Assembly (NCBI GenBank): GCA_003219395.1
Contig: QHOR01000047.1
Coordinates: 1-7,403, forward strand
Direction: 5' to 3'
DNA length: 7,403 bases
Source: Verrucomicrobiota bacterium
GTDB taxonomy: Bacteria; Verrucomicrobiota; Verrucomicrobiia; Chthoniobacterales; UBA10450
Position numbers and translations under genes: made by a program. Positions 1 to 6,140 of the stretch are shown here, piece by piece (the stretch's first letter is position 1; each line of letters starts with the position of its first letter). The notes below the pieces were generated by a model. The model worked only from the letters and a program-made list of their open reading frames with translations. It did no database searches and was not told the DNA's origin.

Positions 1-188
1 CCAGCTTTGCTCAGTTTGTCGGCAACCAATTCCCGGTGCGCATTTCGTTTCGGATTGTGCCTCTTTCGTACTCCAAAGAGCAACGACAAATGGTGTCGGG
101 CCATCGCAATCACGGGAACGACATACACCGTTGCAGCGATTCGCAGATTTGTTTCTGCCAGCCTTTGCGCTTGTATGACCGTCTAGAA
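1..188. other. Left-edge stretch, no firm gene
   Basis: No convincing gene is visible. On the minus strand a frame stays open from about position 182 to the left edge, with possible starts at GTG 113 and ATG 104 (MARHHLSLLFGVRKRH). It lies downstream of the peptidase terminator and runs out of the window. It could be the 5' end of another minus-strand gene, but it has no recognised motif and no clear ribosome binding site. A plus-strand frame at 36-245 is also open but is arginine-, glutamine- and cysteine-rich and runs through the terminator hairpin, so I treat it as chance. Confidence 0.2.
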
Positions 189-227
189 CCGAACCAAACA
201 AAACGGGGCCCGGAAGCGGGCCCCGTT
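189..227 (-). terminator. Intrinsic terminator of the S53 peptidase gene
   Basis: A perfect GC-rich inverted repeat has arms AACGGGGCCC (202-211) and GGGCCCCGTT (218-227). An additional G-C pair (212/217) closes a GAAG tetraloop, giving an 11-bp stem. Read on the minus strand, the hairpin is followed at once by TTTGTTTGGTT, the T-rich tract expected of a rho-independent terminator. It begins 24 bases after the stop codon of the minus-strand peptidase gene, which fits a single-gene transcript ending here. Confidence 0.85.
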
Positions 228-250
228 CTCACTGTTTGCGAGTAGTGATA

Positions 251-1828
251 TTAGTTTGGCTTCATGTGGCCCGGAACAGGCGGTCTCGGGTGCGACTTCG
301 GTCTTGTCGTGTTGAGCACGGATGTCTTGTCGTCCGGCATTACGTTTGCGATGAGGTAATTCACCGCGCTCGAGCTGATCGGTGTGCCGAAGCCCGTGGT
401 CGCGTCCCAGCCCCTGCCGGCAGAGAATCCGGTAACAATTACCAGGTTGTCAGACGAGTCGAACTCGCCCGCCGAGTTGGTGCCGCTCCTGATGTCATGA
501 AACGAGGCCGGATAGGCCGTGCTGTTCTGACCAATCCGGTAAATGCCCCAATTGAGGAATCCTTCCCGCGTAGCGGCCTTGTGATTCATAATCGCAGTGA
601 TGGCTGCCCACTGCGGGGCCCCGGCACTGGTGCCACCGAACGTATACATGCCAGGCGGTATGCCCGGAATGTCCAAACGCGTCAGTACGCCGTGAAGGAT
701 GGCCGCGTTGTAAGCGACGTCGGGAACGCCTTTCTGCGTTCCGCCATGGATAGTGCCTTGCTGATAGGGAGGTTCGGCAAATAAGAGGCTGAAGCCACCG
801 CCTGTCGCTTCGCTGGAACTGAAAAAGGGCTGGAAGTCACCAAAAGGAGGTCCTTCGTTCCAAACAATCTCGCTCACATATGTGCCCGGGAGAGGATGTG
901 TAGCCGGATCGCAACCCAAGGCAGTTAGGCAATAGTCCGCTGCGTGGAGTTCCGTGCCGCCCACACCCGTCACCAGCGGATCGCTGGCCGGATGAGAAGC
1001 CGCTTTCACCCACGAGTTGCCGTCGCAGGTTGGCTGCGCTGCGCCCTGGTCGCCGGAAGAGGCGAACAGCGTGATGTTGTTTTGCGTGGCCGTTCTGAAC
1101 ACGTCGTGGTATCCGGAGAGTAGGGTCGGGTCAACGCAACTCTCGTTCTCACCGAAGCTCATCGAGATAACGTCGCCAAGATTATTGTTAACCGCGTATC
1201 TCAGCGCGCTGAGGATATCGGCATCATCGTTCGTCTTAGCTAATACTAAAACGATGTTTGCGCCGGGGGCCATGGCATGTGCCCATTCAACGTCAAGGCT
1301 GATCTCCTCTGCCCACCCCGTCATGTTGGCATTGCCCGGGACGAACGGCGTGAGACCGTCTGGCGCGACTTGGGTTAGGCTTATCGGGGGAAGGCCATAG
1401 AAGGTGTCGAAATTCGCAACTTGGCTAACCAAATTAGGATTCTGAAAGGCATCGACGATGACGATTGTGTGCCCGCTACCATCGAACCCTGCGCTGATCA
1501 ATGAGTCGATCTGATAGGCGTGTCGCATCTGATACGGATCGAAGCACTGCCTGCCGGGAATGGATGCCAATCCGACTTGGCAAGTAAACAGGCCATACTG
1601 CGGGCCCGGGCCAGGCGAAACATCTGCGAGAGTCTCTTGTGACTCAAGGCGCATAGACAGGGGCATGCTGCCGTGAACTCCCGCGTCTGATTTCCCTGAT
1701 GCGTGTGAAGTAGACGAGTTTACCGCGATGAAGGCCATTGCCGCCGCGGCGGACATTAGCGTCAACGCACCTGCGATACGCAGGCGTGGGAAGACACCAT
1801 TTCGATTAAACCAACGATTGGTTTTCAT
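251..1828 (-). CDS. Secreted S53 family (sedolisin-type) serine-carboxyl peptidase
   Basis: This is an endopeptidase of the sedolisin/kumamolisin family, which generally acts at acidic pH outside the cytoplasm. The 525-residue product starts with a basic segment and a hydrophobic stretch (about 17-37), reading as a signal peptide or anchor. The catalytic domain begins near residue 95 (CFDPYQMRHAYQI). The Glu/Asp pair is E175 and D179 in EEISLDVEW. The oxyanion Asp is D260 in ASSGDQGA, and the nucleophile is S401 in FGGTSAGAP. The usual C-terminal calcium site is visible: D445-I446, then G471, G473 and D475. Family members usually carry a propeptide of roughly 180 residues, but here only about 50 residues separate the signal from the catalytic domain, with no propeptide-like sequence. 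The C-terminus is Pro/Lys/His-rich. The gene starts at ATG without a good Shine-Dalgarno, behind a very AT-rich leader, and stands alone with its own terminator. Family is certain from motifs; substrate is unknown. Confidence 0.95.
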   Translation of the reverse strand: MKTNRWFNRNGVFPRLRIAGALTLMSAAAAMAFIAVNSSTSHASGKSDAGVHGSMPLSMRLESQETLADVSPGPGPQYGLFTCQVGLASIPGRQCFDPYQMRHAYQIDSLISAGFDGSGHTIVIVDAFQNPNLVSQVANFDTFYGLPPISLTQVAPDGLTPFVPGNANMTGWAEEISLDVEWAHAMAPGANIVLVLAKTNDDADILSALRYAVNNNLGDVISMSFGENESCVDPTLLSGYHDVFRTATQNNITLFASSGDQGAAQPTCDGNSWVKAASHPASDPLVTGVGGTELHAADYCLTALGCDPATHPLPGTYVSEIVWNEGPPFGDFQPFFSSSEATGGGFSLLFAEPPYQQGTIHGGTQKGVPDVAYNAAILHGVLTRLDIPGIPPGMYTFGGTSAGAPQWAAITAIMNHKAATREGFLNWGIYRIGQNSTAYPASFHDIRSGTNSAGEFDSSDNLVIVTGFSAGRGWDATTGFGTPISSSAVNYLIANVMPDDKTSVLNTTRPKSHPRPPVPGHMKPN

Positions 1829-2121
1829 TTAGTTTTTATATATCTCTTTATTTATTTTTGGTTGAGGTTGTTAACTACAATCGAGGTCCATGAGAAGCAG
1901 AAATCATTTTCACGAGGCGCTTTTGAAGAAGGCGCTCGTTCGTCTGACTCGGCACTACAGTTGGACGTAATCGAGCAGGTTTTTACGCGATCGAAGTAAT
2001 CTTGTCAAAGTGTTTCTGTGAGGTCCACCTAAAACAGTTGAGCTTGCGCTGCGCGGGGCGCCGCCGGGCACACTCGGGCTCGAGGGTCGGCAATTTTGTA
2101 AGGAAAACAAATCGCGCAGAT
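1829..2121. other. Intergenic region between peptidase gene and TPR gene
   Basis: This stretch separates two minus-strand genes. The 40-odd bases next to the peptidase start (1829-1860) are strikingly AT-rich, unlike the roughly 50-55% GC around them, and are the likely leader or promoter area of the peptidase gene. TTAACA-like and TAAATA-like boxes are present, but their spacing is poor, so I do not call a promoter. The octamer GAGGTCCA occurs near both ends (about 1884 and 2021), and GGCGCT is repeated at about 1917 and 1932. No clear terminator for the upstream TPR gene is seen. Confidence 0.4.
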
Positions 2122-3240
2122 TTACGGTTTCTTTTCCTCGCAAAGCTTCTGGAAACTAGGATCGCTACGCAAAGGATCCCATTTCGGATCGAGCTTTAGA
2201 AGCGCCGGCGTAAGGCAATTACTATATGGAATCTCCAAAAGACGCTGGAGTCTTGGAATCGCGCGGCTATTACCTCCGACCATAGCCTCCACGGATGCCA
2301 AATTCTCTTCGTACCCAGGCCCATCGACTGCATCTTTTTCACTCGGCAACAGCGTGATCGCACGCTCAGCCTCTCTGATCGCTGCGTCTTTCTCGCCGAG
2401 TATAGCGTGAATTAGCGAAAGTACGACCGCAAAAATCGCGTTATCCGGGTCCTTCTTAGAGAGGCCATTCAACGCAGGCAACAATTGTTGAGCAGTGGCT
2501 CTCGCTCCATTAATATCGCCGACACATCGCTGAGCCAAGGCTAGAAACATCTGATCAGCGAGCCTTTCGAAGGCGGGCAGATCGCGAGGTTCAGTGAGGC
2601 GGGTATGAATGAATCGAATGGCGTCATCGCAATGCCGCTCTAGAAACAATTGATTCATCTTTGTTAGCAAGGCATTAAACGAAGTGGTCTGTGCGTTTAC
2701 GCCAGCTAGCAATTTTCCGGATTGTTCCAGATTGCCCTGGGCTTGATAAATTTTTGCTTCGGACGCGACGGTATCGGGGGCATTGGGAAGAATGTCCAAT
2801 ACCAGATCGTACGTTTTTAACGCAGCCGGGAATTGCCGAAGCATCGCGTAAGTTTCTGCCGCCAAGCCTAGCCATTGAATATTGCGCGGATCGAGCGTGA
2901 GAGTTTGCTCCCAGTAAGCAATGCTTTGATCCCAGTGTCCTTGTCGTCGAGCGATTAGGGCGAGCGCAGCGGGAACATCGCTGCTACTCGGCGAAAGCTC
3001 CCGGACGCGGCCGAACGTCGCTTTGGCAAGTTCGTAATCCCGCAGCACCCAATATTCATAATAAGCCCGCGCCAGCAGGGCTTCGGGCGAATTTGGTTGG
3101 AGTCTTTGCGCGGTCTTTAAAGCCCGCTCCGCCGCGTCACGGCGATCGGTGGTTTTATCTAGACCACCGAAATACACCTGAGCGTTCGCACGAGAAAGTC
3201 TGGCCCAGGCCACCGCAAAAGCTGGGTCAGCGCGCTTCAA
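2122..3240 (-). CDS. TPR-repeat domain, detached C-terminal part of a TolB-like/TPR membrane protein
   Basis: The 372-residue frame encodes a tandem tetratricopeptide-type helical domain, a protein-protein interaction scaffold. TPR-like signatures recur: FAVAWARLSRANAQVYFGG at the start, RLQPNSPEALLARAYYEYW, WDQSIAYWEQTLTLDPRNI, FPAALKTYDLVLDILPNAP and KDAAIREAERAITLLPSEK. The C-terminus (ALLKLDPKWDPLRSDPSFQ, then LCEEKKP) is the conserved ending I associate with soil-bacterial proteins joining a TolB/FlgO-like domain to TPRs. It has no signal peptide or membrane helix of its own. It is not an independent gene in origin: the neighbouring frame 3227-4114 supplies the membrane and TolB-like parts. 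The two overlap by 14 bases in different frames and about 20 residues of the first TPR are missing at the join. The TTG at 3240 is only the first possible start, with no ribosome binding site evident. Confidence 0.8.
   Translation of the reverse strand: MKRADPAFAVAWARLSRANAQVYFGGLDKTTDRRDAAERALKTAQRLQPNSPEALLARAYYEYWVLRDYELAKATFGRVRELSPSSSDVPAALALIARRQGHWDQSIAYWEQTLTLDPRNIQWLGLAAETYAMLRQFPAALKTYDLVLDILPNAPDTVASEAKIYQAQGNLEQSGKLLAGVNAQTTSFNALLTKMNQLFLERHCDDAIRFIHTRLTEPRDLPAFERLADQMFLALAQRCVGDINGARATAQQLLPALNGLSKKDPDNAIFAVVLSLIHAILGEKDAAIREAERAITLLPSEKDAVDGPGYEENLASVEAMVGGNSRAIPRLQRLLEIPYSNCLTPALLKLDPKWDPLRSDPSFQKLCEEKKP
3227..3240 (-). other. Frameshift/deletion junction splitting the TolB-TPR gene
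   Basis: The upstream frame reads Leu-Glu-Ala-Arg-stop and the downstream frame reads Leu-Lys-Arg-Ala-Asp-Pro over the same bases (minus strand TTGAAGCGCGCTGACCC). Family members have about 20 further residues between the YLRGLALEAR segment and the DPxFAxAWARLSRA segment. The simplest explanation is a deletion of about 60 bases, not a multiple of three, rather than a single-base slip. The shared TGAAGCGCG could be both the end of the LEAR codons and part of a VKRAD-type codon string, so a short direct repeat may have mediated the loss. A sequencing or assembly error at such a repeat would look the same. Confidence 0.6.
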
Positions 3241-4114
3241 GCGCCAAGCCCCGGAGGTACGCGTCGTAAGCTTCTGAATTGCTTGTTGGCTTGACTGTCA
3301 ACGCTTGTTGCTCGCCACCAGTGAGCTTGGCTTGCAATGCGTCGGCGATTGCTTTCGCTACTTCGCTCTCGACACCAAAAATATCAGTGAGCTTGCGATC
3401 GTAGGTCTCAGCCCACAGATGCGAATCGCTGGCCGCCCGGATCAGCTGGACATTGACGCGCACCTGATCGGCAGCTTTCTGGATACTGCCTTCCAGGATG
3501 TTCGCCACGCCAAGCTGCTTCGCGATCTCGAATAGATTTTCAGGCGCACTTTTGTAATGCTGGGTTGAAGTGCGCGAAATCACTTTCAAATCGGCGATCT
3601 TTGCGAGCCGCGTCAGGATTTCCTCCTGGATGCCCTCTGCAAAGTAAGCGTTCGCTTTATCCTCGCTCAGGTTCTCGAAGGGCAAAACCGCGATCGATTT
3701 GTCCGACATCGCCGAAGCTGTAGCAGCCTCACGCTGTCGGGGCGCTGTCTTATTTCCAGCGCTGTAGCGACCGAGAAAAAATAACGCGACCGAAATCGCG
3801 GCGCCGACAACAACGACGTAAATCCAGGCATGCTTTTTTGGAATGCGCCTACCGGCGCGATCAACATCTTCTGTGCGTTTGAGTCCCTCCGGCGTCAACT
3901 CAAATGCCCACGCAATCCCCAGCGCGATGGGAAAGCCGATCACGATCGTCAGCACGATCAATCGCAAGGCCCAATTTGGAACATTGAAAAGCGGAAAGAC
4001 CTGCGCGATGCCTTGAGCGAGAGCCCAGCCCGCGACCGCGTACGCGACCGCGACTTTGTAAACATTACGCCGCTTCAGCTCGGCGAAGAAATTCCTTCGG
4101 TTCACTCTACGCAC
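3227..4114 (-). CDS. Membrane-anchored TolB/FlgO-like domain, N-terminal part of a frame-disrupted TPR protein
   Basis: The 295-residue product opens with a basic segment (NFFAELKRRNVYKVAVAYAV) typical of this family. It then has membrane helices at about 20-41 and 49-71, a short loop (ELTPEGLKRTEDV) and a third helix at about 97-116. Residues 138-265 form a TolB/FlgO-like alpha/beta domain: KSIAVLPFENLS, YFAEGIQEEILTRLAKI, LKVISRTSTQHYK, LGVANILEGSIQ and VNVQLIRAASDSHLWAETY. Such domains are usually periplasmic or extracytoplasmic here and are thought to assemble or sense partners; the exact role is unknown. The frame ends at TGA in AYDAYLRGLALEAR, exactly where family members continue into the first TPR. 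GTG at 4114 is the longest start and GTG at 4105 is an alternative; neither has a strong Shine-Dalgarno. Intact relatives would be about 690 residues. A truncated membrane/TolB product may still be made. Confidence 0.85.
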   Translation of the reverse strand: MRRVNRRNFFAELKRRNVYKVAVAYAVAGWALAQGIAQVFPLFNVPNWALRLIVLTIVIGFPIALGIAWAFELTPEGLKRTEDVDRAGRRIPKKHAWIYVVVVGAAISVALFFLGRYSAGNKTAPRQREAATASAMSDKSIAVLPFENLSEDKANAYFAEGIQEEILTRLAKIADLKVISRTSTQHYKSAPENLFEIAKQLGVANILEGSIQKAADQVRVNVQLIRAASDSHLWAETYDRKLTDIFGVESEVAKAIADALQAKLTGGEQQALTVKPTSNSEAYDAYLRGLALEAR

Positions 4115-4614
4115 CTTGACGAAGCGTTCGTCACATCAGCATTCTATCTTGATGGACGTGACTTGAAAAGGGCGCGAAGAATTGAGCCGCTTCGTCCAGT
4201 CCCACGCGCGCGACCCCGTTATTTCACGGTTGCGCTACGGTGCGCCAATTTTTTACTGCAAAACTGCGCAATTCGACGAAACGCCACAAAAATAAGCTTG
4301 GCTATTGTCACCTCTGAAAAACACGCTGCGCGAGATCGCGAAAAACCACAAACCCCTTCTTGTTCAATCAGAAATCCCTTGCTCCATGTAGCTGAGTTAA
4401 ACTGGCGCAGAATTAGCGAACACACGTGGAGGGACTCTTTAGTTTTTCGGTGCTTGGCAACACCGGCTTTTGCGGCCGATGCCCTCGGTCACATTCTGCT
4501 CTTCATAACAAAATGGTCGGTTTGTAAAGAGTTCTAGTCTGCTCGGGTGGGAGCAAAGGCTGATTGGCAATTAACGCGCGACCATCCCCCCGAAAATTGG
4601 TAGCGTATTCGGCA
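4115..4614. other. 500-base gene-free stretch upstream of the TolB-TPR gene
   Basis: No supported gene is seen on either strand. The plus-strand frame covering 3830-4537 mostly runs antisense to the TolB-like gene and looks like a shadow. The half nearest 4114 presumably holds the promoter of the minus-strand TolB-TPR gene, with AT-rich patches near 4250-4300, but no confident -35/-10 pair is seen. A C6 run sits at about 4586-4591. The region ends at the tRNA-like remnant. Confidence 0.4.
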
Positions 4615-4684
4615 GCACAAAGCGAGTTGACTCGGAACAGCCGTGGTTAAGAGTAATTTGCTCTGCCAATTGAGCTAATGGTGC
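4615..4684 (-). pseudogene. tRNA-Lys(CTT)-like remnant
   Basis: Read on the minus strand, 4684 down to 4647 matches the 5' half of a bacterial tRNA. It gives acceptor strand GCACCAT, TA, a D arm GCTC-AATTGGCA-GAGC with a perfect 4-bp stem, and an anticodon loop CTCTTAA with anticodon CTT (lysine). The 3' half is damaged. The anticodon stem does not pair (AATTA against CCACG), the T-loop reads TTCCGAGTC with one extra base relative to the normal TTCGAGTC, and the acceptor partner TTTGTGC (4621-4615) pairs at five of seven positions. There is no CCA. I read it as a decayed tRNA or a tRNA whose 3' half was replaced, for instance by integration of an element. A divergent functional tRNA is unlikely given the broken stems. 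Confidence 0.5.
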
Positions 4685-5314
4685 AAATAATGATTCTCGC
4701 AGGGCCCAACCCAAAGTAGACGCTTCTCGGCTGCCGCTAACTCGGAAATTGCATGGTTCACGTCGCCGATCAGCGATTGGAGCCTGATCTGATGCTCGAC
4801 AGCAGCTTGATTTGCTCCGCTCAACGCAGTTCTAGCGTGTCTGGGAAGGTATAGCAAACACCTGTTTCGATGGACAACAGCAACGTAGGCATTCCACTGA
4901 TTCTCTGCGGCTTACGAGTCGACTTGTTGGAGCATTGCGCCAACAATTCATCTAGAAAACTACGACAGTTGAACCAACCCGCCGTGAGCGTCACCCTTGG
5001 CAAGGACCCGCGAGAAATATAGCAATCGCGAGTCCCAGTAAGCATTCCGTCTCCGGCGCGCAATACCTGGAGTGAGCACCGTCCAGTGCTTGACGTCATA
5101 CATCCCGGGACAAATTCCTTTCGGCATCGCTTCAAAGTATTTCAACTCGGCCGTTCGCGTGCCGGATCGCGCGCTTTGCATTGAGCAATAATTCCGGATT
5201 TTGGACTGCTAACGAGTTGGCTTTCTCATTTCCGATGAATTCGCCCTTATAGACATAACCCTCGCGCTGGCCTGGTTTCTTTGGCGGGTGCCGTCTAAGT
5301 GTATTTAGTGCCAA
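4675..5314 (-). pseudogene. Strip of frame-broken minus-strand gene fragments, function unknown
   Basis: Several short minus-strand readings look protein-like but lie in different frames, as in a decayed gene or genes. From TTG 5314 to 5132 the reading includes GYVYKGEFIGNEKANSLAVQ and NPELLLNAKRAIRHANG. From about 5170 to 4960, one frame over, it includes ELKYFEAMPKGICPGMYDVK and TPGIARRRRNAYWDSRLLYF. From about 4857 to 4675 it includes NQAAVEHQIRLQSLIGDVNH and AISELAAAEKRLLWVG, a helical stretch whose TAG stop falls inside the tRNA-like remnant. No family is recognised and no piece has a convincing ribosome binding site. The first fragment is in frame with the ORF at 5318-5449 and separated from it by one TGA, so they may once have been continuous. 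Confidence 0.35.
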
Positions 5315-5317
5315 GTC

Positions 5318-5449
5318 TCACGTGAATGGTTTCTTCTTCTTCCGTGCCCATTCTTCGATTCGTTTTAGGTCGTTGTTGACGCTTGTGCCGGGATACATTC
5401 CGCGTATTTCGTCAAATGCGGCCGCTCTAAATTTATGGCATACGTGCAT
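5318..5449 (-). CDS. Small ORF or C-terminal gene fragment, unknown function
   Basis: A 43-residue frame from ATG 5449 (MHVCHKFRAAAFDEIRGMYP) continues GTSVNNDLKRIEEWARKKKK and ends PFT. The segment FDEIRGMYPGTSVNNDLKRIEEWARKK is charged and helical and looks like genuine coding, perhaps the end of a longer protein. Upstream the frame stays open only to about 5522, and nothing convincing precedes it. The stop is a TGA, and the same frame continues beyond it into the fragment ending at 5132. It is too short and motif-poor for a functional call. It may be part of the degraded strip to its left rather than a separate gene. Confidence 0.35.
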   Translation of the reverse strand: MHVCHKFRAAAFDEIRGMYPGTSVNNDLKRIEEWARKKKKPFT

Positions 5450-5504
5450 CAAAGTGGATGGACGCCGGCGAGCGGCCAAGAACTGAAATCGTGCACAACG
5501 ATCG

Positions 5505-5885
5505 ATGAGGACACAATTGCGTTATTCAAAAGCATCGTGGCCGAAGCAGCTGATTTTTACGAGCGGCATCACGTCGCCGCGCTCGGTAAACGATTGGCCG
5601 ATGAAATCAAGGCCGTTCGCGAGTTGGAGTCTATCAGGCGGTTCGAAGACAGACCCGCTGGGCGTCGCTGGCCCTACAAGCGCCTGAGAGCATTTTTATG
5701 AGTTTGTCTTTAAGAGAGGAAGTCCGATTGAAATTTCAGTCACGACCGGCGGGGAAGCCGTCAAACTGTTTTTGCTTGGCTGCTTTTCCAAGATGGCGGT
5801 CCGCCGGCCTCTCTTCGGGCAGCTCGGAGAGGAACGGGGGCTTACTAGCTCGGTCATAAGAGTTCAGTCGTTCCCTCCGAGCTAA
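5505..5885 (+). pseudogene. Frame-broken ParE/RelE-like toxin gene
   Basis: No single frame gives a full protein, but three readings in succession resemble a RelE/ParE superfamily toxin. A start at ATG 5505 gives MRTQLRYSKAS (strand beta-1). Moving to the frame of 5435-5701 gives AEAADFYERHHVAALGKRLA, then DEIKAVRE, IRRFEDRPAGRR and YKRLRAF. After a T5 run at 5693-5697 the first frame resumes as YEFVFKRGSPIEISV. Helix EAADFYER...LGKRLADEI, then a Pro/Gly turn, then a YxxVF strand and an IxISV strand is the usual ParE order. An extra T in the T run would explain the second shift; the first needs another indel near 5535. No antitoxin gene is recognised beside it. Family assignment is tentative. 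The tail after about 5760 is not ParE-like. Confidence 0.35.
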
Positions 5886-5893
5886 TTTTCTTT
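5846..5893 (+). terminator. Possible weak terminator or inverted repeat
   Basis: Arms TAGCTCGG (5846-5853) and CCGAGCTA (5877-5884) form a perfect 8-bp inverted repeat with a 23-base loop, followed on the plus strand by ATTTTCTTT. The T tract is terminator-like, but the loop is long. The repeat lies at the end of the broken toxin reading and just ahead of the start at 5899, so it could equally be a regulatory inverted repeat. Another copy of AGCTCGG sits at 5821-5827. Confidence 0.3.
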
Positions 5894-5898
5894 GAACA

Positions 5899-6066
5899 AT
5901 GAGTGACGTGGAACCTCACAACGAACCCTGGTACGAGACGGATGCGTTTTGCGTTGCCTGCGCCGAAATCTTCGCGCGCGCGGTCCGGCTCGCGTATGCA
6001 TCGCGATGCGCCCGCCGAAAACGGCCGCCGCCAAACCACAGACAGGATTCCGTGTCCTGGGATTAA
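5899..6066 (+). CDS. Small Cys-containing basic protein, unknown
   Basis: A 55-residue frame from ATG 5899 reads MSDVEPHNEPWYETDAFCVA, then CAEIFARAVRLAYASRCARR and KRPPPNHRQDSVSWD. It has an acidic N-terminus, a central amphipathic or hydrophobic helix (about 16-36) with cysteines at 18, 21 and 37, and a strongly basic Pro-rich tail. Its third codon positions are mostly G or C in the middle, and its composition is more protein-like than the overlapping frame starting at 5903. A hairpin followed by T5 starts directly after its TAA stop, which would suit a short transcription unit. There is no clear Shine-Dalgarno, and no family is recognised. Confidence 0.35.
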   Translation: MSDVEPHNEPWYETDAFCVACAEIFARAVRLAYASRCARRKRPPPNHRQDSVSWD

Positions 6067-6088
6067 GATCGTGGTGATCACCGCGATC
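6067..6088. promoter_or_regulatory. 22-bp near-perfect palindrome: operator or terminator hairpin
   Basis: The sequence at 6067-6088 has half-sites GATCGTGGTGA and TCACCGCGATC, which match as inverted copies at 10 of 11 positions; the exception is T6072 against G6083, a wobble in RNA. It lies between the stop at 6064-6066 and the start at 6141. As DNA it is a good candidate for a dimeric repressor site controlling the gene at 6141. As RNA it forms a GC-rich stem followed five bases later by CTTTTT, so it could end the small gene before it. The sequence alone does not decide between these. Confidence 0.45.
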
Positions 6089-6140
6089 GAGGCTTTTTCG
6101 GAAGCTGCTCCCGGGCCACGGATTTTTATTTGGAGAAATT

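Noticed and set aside
236..784. 182-residue plus-strand frame
   Set aside because: Nearly all antisense to the peptidase gene, very Arg/Val-rich, and beginning beside the terminator. It is a shadow.
1017..1400. 127-residue plus-strand frame
   Set aside because: Entirely antisense to the catalytic core of the peptidase, whose motifs prove the minus strand is coding.
3227..3240. Programmed ribosomal frameshift joining the TolB and TPR frames
   Set aside because: No slippery heptamer or downstream structure is evident, and about 20 family residues are missing, which a frameshift would not explain.
3830..4537. 235-residue plus-strand frame
   Set aside because: More than 280 bases run antisense to the confident TolB-like gene. 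The product is Arg- and Cys-rich with no motif, and the rest covers the upstream non-coding region.
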